Below are positions 27,091-35,217 of a DNA stretch of 64,000 nucleotides, in pieces; the first letter of the stretch is position 1, and each line of letters begins with the position of its first letter. The stretch is from positions 82,147 through 146,146 of the forward strand of contig NZ_JAMWMR010000017.1 of assembly GCF_023887685.1 (NCBI RefSeq), given 5' to 3'. The stretch comes from Streptomyces macrolidinus (lineage in GTDB: Bacteria > Actinomycetota > Actinomycetes > Streptomycetales > Streptomycetaceae). The translations under genes were made by a program, and so were the position numbers. The notes beneath the pieces were generated by a model, which did not search any database, was not told where the DNA came from, and worked only from the letters and a program-made list of their open reading frames with translations.

Positions 27091-29442
27091 TCAACTCCCC
27101 AGCGTGAGCCGGGGTTTCGGGGCGTCCGTGCGGCCGGTCTGCGGGCGGCGGCTGCCTGCCCGGTAGGGTGCGGGCCACTGGACGCCCGGTCCGCTGTAGC
27201 CCTGCTCGGCCGCCGCGTGCAACGTCCAGTGCGGGTCGTACAGATGGGGCCGGGCGAGCGCGCACAGATCCGTACGCCCCGCCAGGATCAGGGAGTTGAC
27301 GTCGTCCCAGGACGAGATGGCGCCCACGGCGATCACCGGGATGCCGGTCTCGTGGCGGATGCGGTCGGCGAACGGTGTCTGGTACGAGCGCCCGAACGCG
27401 GGCCGTTCCTCGGCCACCACCTGTCCCGTCGACACATCGATCGCGTCCGCGCCGTGGGCCGCGAAGGCGCGGGCGATCTCGACGGCCTCCTCGGCGGTGG
27501 TGCCGCCCTCGGCCCAGTCGCTCGCGGAGATCCGTACGGTCATCGGCTTCTCCTCGGGCCACATCGCGCGCACGGCGTCGAAGACCTCCAAGGGGAAGCG
27601 GAGCCGCTTGGCCAGCGTGCCGCCGTAGGCGTCGGTGCGGCGGTTGGTGAGCGGCGAGAGGAAGCCGGAGAGCAAGTAGCCGTGGGCGCAGTGGAGTTCG
27701 AGGAGATCGAAGCCCGCGCGGGCGGCCCGATGGGCGGCGGCCGTGAACTGCTCGCGGATATCGGTCAGTTGGGCGCGGGTCAGCTCGCGGGGGGTCTGGC
27801 TTCCCGGCTTGTACGGGAGCGGGGAGGCGGCCACGAGCGGCCAGTTACCCCTCGGGAGCGGCTCGTCCATGCCCTCCCACATCAGCTTCGTGGAGCCCTT
27901 GCGTCCGCTGTGCCCGAGCTGTACGCCGATCGCGGTGCCCGGTGCCTGCGCGTGCGCGAAGTCGGTGATCCGTCGCCATGCCTCGGCCTGGCGCCCGGTG
28001 TAGAGCCCGGCGCAGCCCGGGGTGATCCGGCCCTCGGGGCTCACGCACACCATCTCGGTCATCACCAGAGCGGCCCCGCCGAGCGCCCGTGCGCCCAGGT
28101 GGACGAGGTGGAAGTCGCCCGGGACGCCGTCGCGCGCGGAGTACATGTCCATCGGTGAGACCACCACCCGGTTGCGCAGGGTCAGGCCGCGCAGCCGGAA
28201 GGGGGTGAACATCGGGGGTGTGCCGGGCGGGCAGCCGAAGTCCCGCTCCACGGCCTCGGTGAAGCGGGCGTCCCGCAGGCGCAGGTTGTCGTGGGTGACC
28301 CGGCGGCTGCGGGTGAGGAGGTTGAAGGCGAACTGCCGGGCGGGCTGGTCGAGATAGAGGGCGAGGTTCTCGAACCACTCCAGGCTGGCGCGTGCCGCGC
28401 GTTGGGTGGAGGCGACGACCGGGCGCCGCTCCTCCTCGTAGGCGGTGAGGGCCTCGCGCAGCGAGGGGTGCTCCTCCAGGCAGGCGACCAGGGCGAGGGC
28501 GTCCTCCACCGCGAGCTTGGTGCCGGAGCCGATCGAGAAGTGCGCGGTGTGCGCGGCGTCGCCGAGGAGGACCAGGTTGTCGTGCGACCAGTGCGCGTTG
28601 ACGACCGTACGGAAGGCGGTCCAGGCGGAGTTGTTGGACCGCAGCGGCCTGCCCTGGAGGGCGTCGGCGAAGATCTTGGCGCAGCGCTCGATCGTCTCGG
28701 CGGTGTCCAGCTCCGCGAACCCGGCCGCCCGCCACACCTCCTCGCGCATCTCGATGATCACTGTGGAGGCGCCCGCGGAGGTGTCCGAGGAGGCGCCCGA
28801 GGGGGTGTCGGCCGCGGTGGTCGGGCGGGCGTAGGGGTAGCCGTGCAGTTGCATCACGCCGTGCTCGGTCTCGGCGATCTCGAAGCGGAACGCGTCGAAG
28901 GCGAAGTCCGCGGCGAGCCAGATGTAGCGGCAGCGGTGCTCCTCGATAGAGGGCCGGAACTCCTCGGCGTACGCCGCGCGCGTGGTGCTGTGCACGCCGT
29001 CGGCGGCGATCACCAGGTCGTACTCCGCCATGAGGCGGGCCGGATGCGGGACTTCGGCGCGGAAGCGCAGGTCGATGCCGAGGGAGCGGCAGCGCTCGTG
29101 CAGGATCTCGAGGAGCCGCCGCCTGCCGAGCGCGGCGAAGCCGTGGCCGCCCGAGGTGTGGCGGGTGCCCCGGTGCACGATGTCGATGTCGTCCCAGCGC
29201 ACGAACTCGTCCTTCAGCGCCGCATGGACGACCGGGTCGGCGTGTTCGATGCCGCCGAGGGTCTCGTCGGAGAGGACGACCCCGAAGCCGAAGGTGTCGT
29301 CGGGGGCGTTGCGCTCCCAGACGGTGATCTCGCGGGCGGGGTCGAGGCGTTTGAGCAGAGCCGCGGTGTACAGCCCGCCGGGGCCGCCGCCGATGACGGC
29401 CACACGCAGGGGCCGCCCCGCTTCCGTGCGTACCGCTGTCAT
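27091..29442 (-). CDS. Bifunctional aryl-CoA monooxygenase/reductase (2-aminobenzoyl-CoA monooxygenase/reductase or salicylyl-CoA 5-hydroxylase type)
   Basis: This 783-residue fusion has an N-terminal FAD monooxygenase (GGGPGG near residue 19; DG motif AADGVHSTTRAA; GDAAHTAHFSIGSGTKLAVE) and, from about residue 395, an old-yellow-enzyme-type FMN reductase (FTPFRLRGLTLRNRVVVSPM, GVQLGHSGRKGS). The same order occurs in 2-aminobenzoyl-CoA monooxygenase/reductase and in Streptomyces salicylyl-CoA 5-hydroxylase (SdgC). Both hydroxylate C5 of a CoA-activated ring; the former also reduces it and removes aromaticity. A RidA gene in the cluster favours the aminobenzoyl-CoA enzyme. ATG 29442 has GGGGAGG upstream and follows the hydratase stop by 2 nt. 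Confidence 0.9.
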   Translation of the reverse strand: MTAVRTEAGRPLRVAVIGGGPGGLYTAALLKRLDPAREITVWERNAPDDTFGFGVVLSDETLGGIEHADPVVHAALKDEFVRWDDIDIVHRGTRHTSGGHGFAALGRRRLLEILHERCRSLGIDLRFRAEVPHPARLMAEYDLVIAADGVHSTTRAAYAEEFRPSIEEHRCRYIWLAADFAFDAFRFEIAETEHGVMQLHGYPYARPTTAADTPSGASSDTSAGASTVIIEMREEVWRAAGFAELDTAETIERCAKIFADALQGRPLRSNNSAWTAFRTVVNAHWSHDNLVLLGDAAHTAHFSIGSGTKLAVEDALALVACLEEHPSLREALTAYEEERRPVVASTQRAARASLEWFENLALYLDQPARQFAFNLLTRSRRVTHDNLRLRDARFTEAVERDFGCPPGTPPMFTPFRLRGLTLRNRVVVSPMDMYSARDGVPGDFHLVHLGARALGGAALVMTEMVCVSPEGRITPGCAGLYTGRQAEAWRRITDFAHAQAPGTAIGVQLGHSGRKGSTKLMWEGMDEPLPRGNWPLVAASPLPYKPGSQTPRELTRAQLTDIREQFTAAAHRAARAGFDLLELHCAHGYLLSGFLSPLTNRRTDAYGGTLAKRLRFPLEVFDAVRAMWPEEKPMTVRISASDWAEGGTTAEEAVEIARAFAAHGADAIDVSTGQVVAEERPAFGRSYQTPFADRIRHETGIPVIAVGAISSWDDVNSLILAGRTDLCALARPHLYDPHWTLHAAAEQGYSGPGVQWPAPYRAGSRRPQTGRTDAPKPRLTLGS

Positions 29443-29444
29443 GG

Positions 29445-30272
29445 CTACCTCCCCTGCCACTTCGGGGCCCGCTTCTCGGTGAACGCCGCGTGGAACTCGG
29501 CGTAGTCCTCGCCGTTCATCAGCAACGCCTGGGTGGCGGCGTCCAGTTCGACGGAGGCGGCGAGCGGCATGTCCAACTCCGCGGTGAGCAGGGCCTTCGT
29601 CTGGGCGTGGGCGAGCGCCGGGCCGTCGGCGAGTCGGCGGGCCAGCGCCTGGGCGGCCTCGTCGGCGCGGCCCTCCTCGGTCAGTTCGCTGATCAGCCCG
29701 ATGCGTTCGGCCTCGGCGGCGCGCACCGGTTCGCCCAGCATGAGCAGCCGGGTGGCGTGCCCGAGGCCGACGACCCGGGGCAGCAGATAGGCGGCGCCCA
29801 TGTCGCCGCCGGAGAGGCCGACCCGGGTGAAGAGGAAGGCGAAGCGGGCCGAGGGGTCCGCCACCCTGAAGTCCGCGGCCAGCGCCAGGACGGCGCCCGC
29901 GCCCGCGGCCACCCCGTGCAGGGCGGCGATCACCGGGAACGGGCACTCCCGCACCGCCCGTACGACCTGTCCGGTCATGCGGTTGAAGTCGAGGAGCGAG
30001 GCGGTGTCCATGGACAGCGTGGCGCCGATGATCTCGTCGACATCGCCGCCGGAGCAGAAGCCGCGCCCCTCACCGGCCAGCACCAGGGCCCGGACGGACC
30101 GCTCCCGGGAGAGCTGGGCCAGCAGGTCGCGCAGGTCGGCGTAGGCGCCGAAGGTGAGGGCGTTGAGCTTCTCCGGGCGGGCGAGGGTGACCGTGGCTAC
30201 CCCGTCGGCGCAGACGCACCGCAGGTGCCGCCAGTCGGATGTGCGGGCGGCCGAGCCGGTGAAGGGACTCAT
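29445..30272 (-). CDS. Enoyl-CoA hydratase/isomerase
   Basis: This 275-residue crotonase-family protein shows the oxyanion-hole segments (ALVLAGEGRGFCSGGDVDE and ALHGVAAGAGAVLALAADF) and the later conserved loop FTRVGLSGGDMGAAYLLPRV. The usual second acidic residue pattern is partly replaced (GLSGGDMGA), as in PaaG/DpgC-like members, so hydratase, isomerase or ring-opening activity are all possible. It is the first gene of the leftward unit with the monooxygenase/reductase and has site B of the shared operator about 90 bp upstream. Confidence 0.9.
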   Translation of the reverse strand: MSPFTGSAARTSDWRHLRCVCADGVATVTLARPEKLNALTFGAYADLRDLLAQLSRERSVRALVLAGEGRGFCSGGDVDEIIGATLSMDTASLLDFNRMTGQVVRAVRECPFPVIAALHGVAAGAGAVLALAADFRVADPSARFAFLFTRVGLSGGDMGAAYLLPRVVGLGHATRLLMLGEPVRAAEAERIGLISELTEEGRADEAAQALARRLADGPALAHAQTKALLTAELDMPLAASVELDAATQALLMNGEDYAEFHAAFTEKRAPKWQGR

Positions 30273-30640
30273 GGCGTGCTGCCTCCTCGGACGGGGCGGT
30301 GTCCGGACTGCTGCTCTGCTCCACTGCGCTGCTCCACCATGAAGCTATCACCTGTTCGTGACTGTCGTCACGAGTGCGCGATAAGATTCGGCCGATCGGG
30401 AAGGTCGGGTGTCTCGTCACGCCTTGTCGACAGCCCGGTAACGGTGGGCACTGCGTGGTTCTGTGGGGCGTCGGTGGAGGTAGTGCCCTCACGAGACAGC
30501 AGAGACCGTAACGAGACAGCAGAGTCCGGAAACGATGCGGTTTCCGGGCGAAACCCCGCCGACCGCCCTGTATGGGGCGCGCCGTACCATGCCCTTCATA
30601 TGGAGAGCAGGACACCCTGCGCGCCAGGAACGGATCCGCC
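30273..30640. other. Divergent intergenic region upstream of the enoyl-CoA hydratase operon
   Basis: No gene is seen in these 368 bp. The region holds the perfect inverted repeat of site B (30356-30373) and two copies of ACGAGACAGCAGAG/GTAACGAGACAGCAGAG-like sequence near 30490-30525, a short direct repeat of unknown meaning. Confidence 0.45.
30356..30373. promoter_or_regulatory. Shared operator motif, site B (perfect inverted repeat)
   Basis: TCGTGACTGTCGTCACGA has perfect 7-bp arms and a 4-nt centre. It contains the 13-mer of site A. Position about 90 bp upstream of the hydratase start fits a repressor site. Confidence 0.6.
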
Positions 30641-31075
30641 TTGTACGAGCCCCCCGAACCCGCCTTCTGGCGCGTCGCCCTGCCCCACACCGCCGAGGCC
30701 GTGCCCGTCGCCCGCGCCCTGATCCGTACGGCGATCGCGGATGTCGAGCACGCGACCGACGGCGACACCGCGGAGCTGCTCACCGCGGAACTGGTCGCGA
30801 ACGCCGTGGAGCACGCCGCGGGTGAGGGTCCGATAGAGCTGGTGGTCGAGCTGCTGCCGACGGGCTGCAAGGTCGAGGTGCACGACCCCGACCCGGCACC
30901 GCCCGGCAATCTGACCCAGCCGGTCGTGGAGGACCCCGACCCGTGGCAGGAGCACGGTCGGGGCCTGCTGCTGATCCGCAGCCTGAGTTCGTCCTGCGGC
31001 CACCGCCTCACCGCGTCCGGCAAGGCGGTGTGGTTCAGACTGCCGGTGTTTCCACGGCAGTGGCGTCCGGCGTGA
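30641..31075 (+). CDS. RsbW-like ATP-binding protein
   Basis: This 144-residue GHKL ATPase domain has an N box (LLTAELVANAVEHA) and a G2 box (HGRGLLLIRSLSS); the G1 region (VEVHDPDPAPP) is atypical. Such orphan anti-sigma-like proteins are abundant in Streptomyces. The start is uncertain: TTG 30641 gives the common beginning LYEPPEPAFWRVALPHTA, while the frame is open to 30572. Its 3' end overlaps the convergent permease gene by 41 bp. Confidence 0.82.
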   Translation: MYEPPEPAFWRVALPHTAEAVPVARALIRTAIADVEHATDGDTAELLTAELVANAVEHAAGEGPIELVVELLPTGCKVEVHDPDPAPPGNLTQPVVEDPDPWQEHGRGLLLIRSLSSSCGHRLTASGKAVWFRLPVFPRQWRPA

Positions 31076-32510
31076 CCTCGTCCGTACGCGTGGTACGCAG
31101 GCCCGCGGCCAGCCGCGAGTGCCGACGCCCGTAGAGGACGTACACGAGGGACCCGACCGCCAGGAACACCACGAACTGCACCCAGGTCGTCCAGCCCGTC
31201 TGGTAGATCAGGTACAGGCAGAACGCGACGCCGAGCAGCGGCATCACGGGGTAGAGCGGCACCCGGAAGGTGCGGGCGAGGCCCGGCTCACGGCGGCGCA
31301 GGGCCATGACCGCGATGTTGACGACGGCCATGATGGCGAGTGTGCCGATCGTGCACAGGTTGACCACGGAGTCCAGTGAGGCGAAGGCCGCCGGGATCGC
31401 GAAGACGAGCGCCACGATCAGCGTGCCGGCCACCGGCGTCGAGGTCTTCGGCGAGATGCGTTCGAACACCCGCGGGATGAGTCCGTCCCGGGACATCGAC
31501 ATGAGGATGCGGGTCTGGCCGTACATCACGGCGAGGACGACCGAGGCGATGGCGACGACCGCACCGAAGGCGATGACACCGCCGCCGATCGTGGAGCCGG
31601 TGACCTGGTTGACGACGTAGGACAGCGCGGCGGGGCGCCCGCCGACCTCGGGGCCGCCGATGGCGCCGATCGCGGCGAGCGCGACCGCGCAGTACAGCAG
31701 CGTCACCACACCGATGCAGACGAGGATGGCGACCGGGATGTCGCGGCGGGGGTTCTTGGCCTCCTCGCCCGCGGTGGTGATCGCGTCGAAGCCGATGTAC
31801 GAGAAGAAGGCGGCGGTGGTGCCGGCGCCGATGCCGCCGAGCCCGGCCGGGGAGAACGGGGTCAGGTTGCCGTCCTTGAAGGCGCTGTACCCGATGACGC
31901 AGAAGGCGACGAGGATCGCGAGCTTGAGGACGGCCATGGCGGCCGTGGCGCCCGCGCTCTCGCGCACTCCGCGCACGAGCAGGACGGAGGCGAGGGCGAT
32001 CACGATCACGGCGGGCAGGTTGATCACCCCGCCGTCGCCCGGTCCGGCGGAGAGCGCCGCGGGCAGCGTCCAGCCGGTGAGGCTGTGCAGCAGTTCGTTG
32101 ACGTACTGGCTCCAGCCGACCGCGACCGCGGACACCGAGATGCCGTACTCGAGGAGCAGGCACCAGCCGACGAGGAAGGCCGTGCCCTCGCCGAGGCCCG
32201 CGTAGGCGAAGGAGTACGAGGAGCCCGAGACCGGGATCGCGCCGCCCAGCTCGGCGAAGGCGAACGCGGTGAAGACGCAGGTGATCGCGGCGAGCACGAA
32301 GGAGACGACGACCGCGGGACCGGCCTGGGCGACCGATTCGGAGAGCCCGACGAAGATGCCGGTGCCGACGATCGCGCCGACGCCGAAGCAGACGAGGTGG
32401 AACAGGCCCATGTGGCGCTTGAGGCCATGGCCTTCGAGGTCGGCGCCTGCCTCGGCGACGAGCCGTGTGGGGGACTTGATACGGAAGCGGTTGGCGGGTG
32501 AGCCGGGCAT
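31035..32510 (-). CDS. APC-family amino-acid permease
   Basis: This 491-residue transporter has about twelve membrane helices. The APC signatures are in helix 1 (GLFHLVCFGVGAIVGTGIFV) and helix 6 (AAFFSYIGFDAITTAGEEAK, then NPRRDIP), matching the cationic amino-acid transporter branch. It lies downstream of arcA and the ornithine carbamoyltransferase gene on the same strand, so it may import arginine or exchange it with ornithine; that is inference. ATG 32510 lacks a strong ribosome site. Confidence 0.88.
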   Translation of the reverse strand: MPGSPANRFRIKSPTRLVAEAGADLEGHGLKRHMGLFHLVCFGVGAIVGTGIFVGLSESVAQAGPAVVVSFVLAAITCVFTAFAFAELGGAIPVSGSSYSFAYAGLGEGTAFLVGWCLLLEYGISVSAVAVGWSQYVNELLHSLTGWTLPAALSAGPGDGGVINLPAVIVIALASVLLVRGVRESAGATAAMAVLKLAILVAFCVIGYSAFKDGNLTPFSPAGLGGIGAGTTAAFFSYIGFDAITTAGEEAKNPRRDIPVAILVCIGVVTLLYCAVALAAIGAIGGPEVGGRPAALSYVVNQVTGSTIGGGVIAFGAVVAIASVVLAVMYGQTRILMSMSRDGLIPRVFERISPKTSTPVAGTLIVALVFAIPAAFASLDSVVNLCTIGTLAIMAVVNIAVMALRRREPGLARTFRVPLYPVMPLLGVAFCLYLIYQTGWTTWVQFVVFLAVGSLVYVLYGRRHSRLAAGLRTTRTDEVTPDATAVETPAV

Positions 32511-32692
32511 GAGGGTGGTGCTCTTTCGGTGTGCGGCGACCAGAGGGGTGCCGTCGCTCGGGGGTCCGTGGGGGGATACCGAGAGCTGGGGGCGGTCGCA
32601 CGGCGGGCGCGGAGGGGGTGGTTCCGGGCCCGCCGAGGATGGTACGGGAAGGGGCTTGGGGGAGGCCGGGGGTGCGGGTGGAGGGCGGTCGG

Positions 32693-33733
32693 TCAGCCGA
32701 GGGGTGAAGGTGCGGGTGCGGGAGGTCCGCCGAGGGTGGCGACCAGGACCGCCTTGATCGTGTGCATCCGGTTCTCCGCCTCGTCGAAGACCACGGAGTG
32801 CTCGGACTCGAACACCTCGTCGGTGACCTCCAGTTCGGTCAGCCCGTGCCGCTCCAGGATCTCGCGGCCGACGTCGGTGCCGAGGTCGTGGAAGGCCGGG
32901 AGGCAGTGCAGGAACTTCACGTCGTCGTTGCCGGTGGCGCGCAGCACGTCCATGGTCACGGCGTACGGGCCGAGCAGCGCTATGCGCTCGTCCCAGACCT
33001 GCTTGGGCTCGCCCATCGACACCCATACGTCGGTGGCGACGAAGTCGGCGCCGCGCACGCCTTCCTTGACGTCCTCGGTGAGGGTGATCCGGGCGCCGGA
33101 GGTCTGGGCGAGATGCTGGGCCACCTCGATGATGGTGTCGTCCGGCCACAGCAGCCGGGGGCCGACGATGCGGACGTCCATGCCGAGCAGGGCGCCGGTG
33201 ACGAGGTAGGAGTTGCCCATGTTGTACCGGGCGTCACCCAGGTAGGCGAAGGCCGTCTCGGTCAGCGGCTTGTCGCAGTGCTCGGTCATGGTGAGCACGT
33301 CGGCGAGCATCTGTGTGGGGTGCCACTCGTCGGTGAGGCCGTTGTAGACGGGGACCCCGGCGTGGGTGGCCAGCTCCTCGACGACGCCCTGTCCGTGCCC
33401 GCGGTACTCGATCGCGTCGAACATCCGGCCGAGCACCCGGGCGGTGTCCTTGACGGACTCCTTGTGCCCGATCTGCGAGCCGACGGGGTCGAGATACGTC
33501 GTGTGCGCCCCCTGGTCGGCCGCCGCGACCTCGAACGCGCAGCGCGTGCGCGTCGAGGTCTTCTCGAAGACGAGCGCGATGTTCTTGCCCTGGAGGTACT
33601 GCTGCTCGGTCCCGGCCCTCTTGGCCGCCTTCAGCTCGGCGGCCAGCTCGATCAGCGCGCGGAACTCCTCGGCGGTGAAGTCCAGCTCCTTGAGGAAGTG
33701 GCGGCCCGCGAGGGCGGTCGGGACGGTCGCCAT
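32693..33733 (-). CDS. argF: Ornithine carbamoyltransferase
   Basis: This cytoplasmic enzyme transfers carbamoyl from carbamoyl phosphate to ornithine, or runs in reverse in arginine catabolism. The 346-residue sequence has the carbamoyl-phosphate motif FEKTSTRTRCAFE, the HGQG-like segment RGHGQGVVEELA and the ornithine-binding HCLPAFHD. Clustering with arginine deiminase suggests the catabolic role (arcB), although Streptomyces may use a single enzyme for both. ATG 33733 is chosen because the family starts there; a TTG nine codons upstream is less likely. Confidence 0.95.
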   Translation of the reverse strand: MATVPTALAGRHFLKELDFTAEEFRALIELAAELKAAKRAGTEQQYLQGKNIALVFEKTSTRTRCAFEVAAADQGAHTTYLDPVGSQIGHKESVKDTARVLGRMFDAIEYRGHGQGVVEELATHAGVPVYNGLTDEWHPTQMLADVLTMTEHCDKPLTETAFAYLGDARYNMGNSYLVTGALLGMDVRIVGPRLLWPDDTIIEVAQHLAQTSGARITLTEDVKEGVRGADFVATDVWVSMGEPKQVWDERIALLGPYAVTMDVLRATGNDDVKFLHCLPAFHDLGTDVGREILERHGLTELEVTDEVFESEHSVVFDEAENRMHTIKAVLVATLGGPPAPAPSPLG

Positions 33734-33827
33734 GGGGCGCTCCAGAGGTACGAAAGGCAAGACGAACAGGGGAACGAATGTAAGTGTATACGAGACCTCA
33801 CATTTCTATACGGAGCCACCGTACGCG

Positions 33828-35057
33828 CTATCCGACAACAGCATCTCTCTGCACCGGACAGCTCATGCACCGGGGCCCGCCCCTCCCCCGGCCCAGCTCG
33901 CTCCCCGGGATCTCGATCACCTCGATCCCCTGCTTGCGCAGATGCGTGTTGGTGGTGGCGTTGCGCTCGTAGGCGATGACCACACCCGGCTCGACCGCGA
34001 GGACGTTGCAGCCGTCGTCCCACTGCTCCCGCTCCGCCGCGTGCACGTCCTGGGAGGCGGTCAGCACCCGTACCTCGCTCAGGCCGAGCGCGGCGGCGAT
34101 CGCGCGGTGCATGTGCTCGGGCGGATGGTCGGTGACCTTCAGCTCCTTGTCGTCGCCCCCCGGCTCGATGGTGTACGAGCGGAGCATGCCGAGCCCCGCG
34201 TACTGGGTGAAGGTGTCGCCGTCGACCATGGTCATCACGGTGTCGAGATGCATGAAGGCGCGGCGCTTCGGCATGTCGAGCGCGACGATGGTCCGGGCCG
34301 ACCCGGCGGCGAAGAGCTTGTGCGCGAGCATCTCGACGGCCTGGGGCGTGGTGCGCTCGCTCATGCCGATGAGCACCGCACCGTTGCCGATGACCAGGAC
34401 GTCACCGCCCTCGATGGTGGACGGGTAGTCGGCCTGCCCCTCGGACCAGACATGGAAGGTCTCGTCCCGGAACAGCGGGTGGTGCCGGTAGATCGCCTCG
34501 AAGTGGACGGTCTCGCGCTGCCGCGCGGGCAGGCGCATGGCGTTGATGGAGACGCCGTCGTAGATCCAGGCGGAGGTGTCCCGGGTGAACAGGTGGTTGG
34601 GCAGGGGCCCGAGCAGGAAGTCGTCGAGGTCCATCACATGGAAGCGCACCGAGGACGGCTCCGGGTGGGCGTCCAGGAACTCCCGCTTGGTCATCCCGCC
34701 GACGAGGACCTCGGCGAGTTCGGCGGCGGGCAGGTTCTCGAAGGCGGCGCGCAGATGGTCGGTGGCGAGCGGACCGTACTCCTTCTCGTCGAAGACGCGG
34801 CCCAGGACCAGGGATCTGGCCGCCGGGACCGCCAGCGCTTCGGTGAGCAGATCGCCGAAGAGATGGACGGCGACGCCGCGGTCGCGCAGGACGTCGGCGA
34901 ACCCGTCGTGCTCCGCGCGCGCCCGGCGCACCCACAGCACGTCGTCGAAGAGGAGCGCGTCCTTGTTGCTGGGCGTGAGCCTTTTGAGCTCGAGATCCGG
35001 CCGGTGCAGGATGACACGGCGCAGGCGCCCGGCCTCGGAGTCGACATGGAATCCCAT
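33828..35057 (-). CDS. arcA: Arginine deiminase
   Basis: This enzyme hydrolyses arginine to citrulline and ammonia. The 409-residue sequence has the guanidino-modifying fold: FTRDTSAWIYDGVSINAM, the acid/base histidine region (AFMHLDTVMTMVDGDTF) and a C-terminal catalytic cysteine (about C397) in GGPRCMSCP. It is followed after 94 bp by the carbamoyltransferase gene and then a permease, forming an arginine deiminase pathway unit without an obvious carbamate kinase in the window. Three 20-21-bp direct repeats lie 90-150 bp upstream. Confidence 0.95.
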   Translation of the reverse strand: MGFHVDSEAGRLRRVILHRPDLELKRLTPSNKDALLFDDVLWVRRARAEHDGFADVLRDRGVAVHLFGDLLTEALAVPAARSLVLGRVFDEKEYGPLATDHLRAAFENLPAAELAEVLVGGMTKREFLDAHPEPSSVRFHVMDLDDFLLGPLPNHLFTRDTSAWIYDGVSINAMRLPARQRETVHFEAIYRHHPLFRDETFHVWSEGQADYPSTIEGGDVLVIGNGAVLIGMSERTTPQAVEMLAHKLFAAGSARTIVALDMPKRRAFMHLDTVMTMVDGDTFTQYAGLGMLRSYTIEPGGDDKELKVTDHPPEHMHRAIAAALGLSEVRVLTASQDVHAAEREQWDDGCNVLAVEPGVVIAYERNATTNTHLRKQGIEVIEIPGSELGRGRGGPRCMSCPVQRDAVVG

Positions 35058-35120
35058 GCCTTCATCCTGACCGGCCGGGCGCGCGTTCATCCGTCGTACG
35101 GCACGAACGGGGAGCGATTG

Positions 35121-35148
35121 TGGTGCGCGGCACTCCGACCGCGCACCA
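35121..35148. terminator. Hairpin between pnkp and arcA
   Basis: TGGTGCGCGG and its exact complement form a 10-bp stem with an 8-nt loop, 70 nt after the pnkp stop codon. It probably ends the RNA-repair operon before the arc genes. Confidence 0.6.
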
Positions 35149-35208
35149 CTTCGAGAGCGCTGGTGACACTTCGAGGGCGCTGGGCGGCACTTCGAGAGCG
35201 CTGGGTGG
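35147..35208. repeat. Three direct repeats upstream of arcA
   Basis: CACTTCGAGAGCGCTGG occurs three times (35147, 35167 and 35188; the middle copy has one change) at 20- and 21-bp spacing, close to two helical turns. This looks like a cooperative binding site for a regulator of the arc genes, though it also touches the pnkp terminator region. Confidence 0.5.
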
Positions 35209-35217
35209 CCGCCCCCG

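Noticed and set aside
33734..33827. ARG boxes between arcA and argF
   Set aside because: Two TATACG-containing pieces occur but do not form a convincing ARG-box pair.
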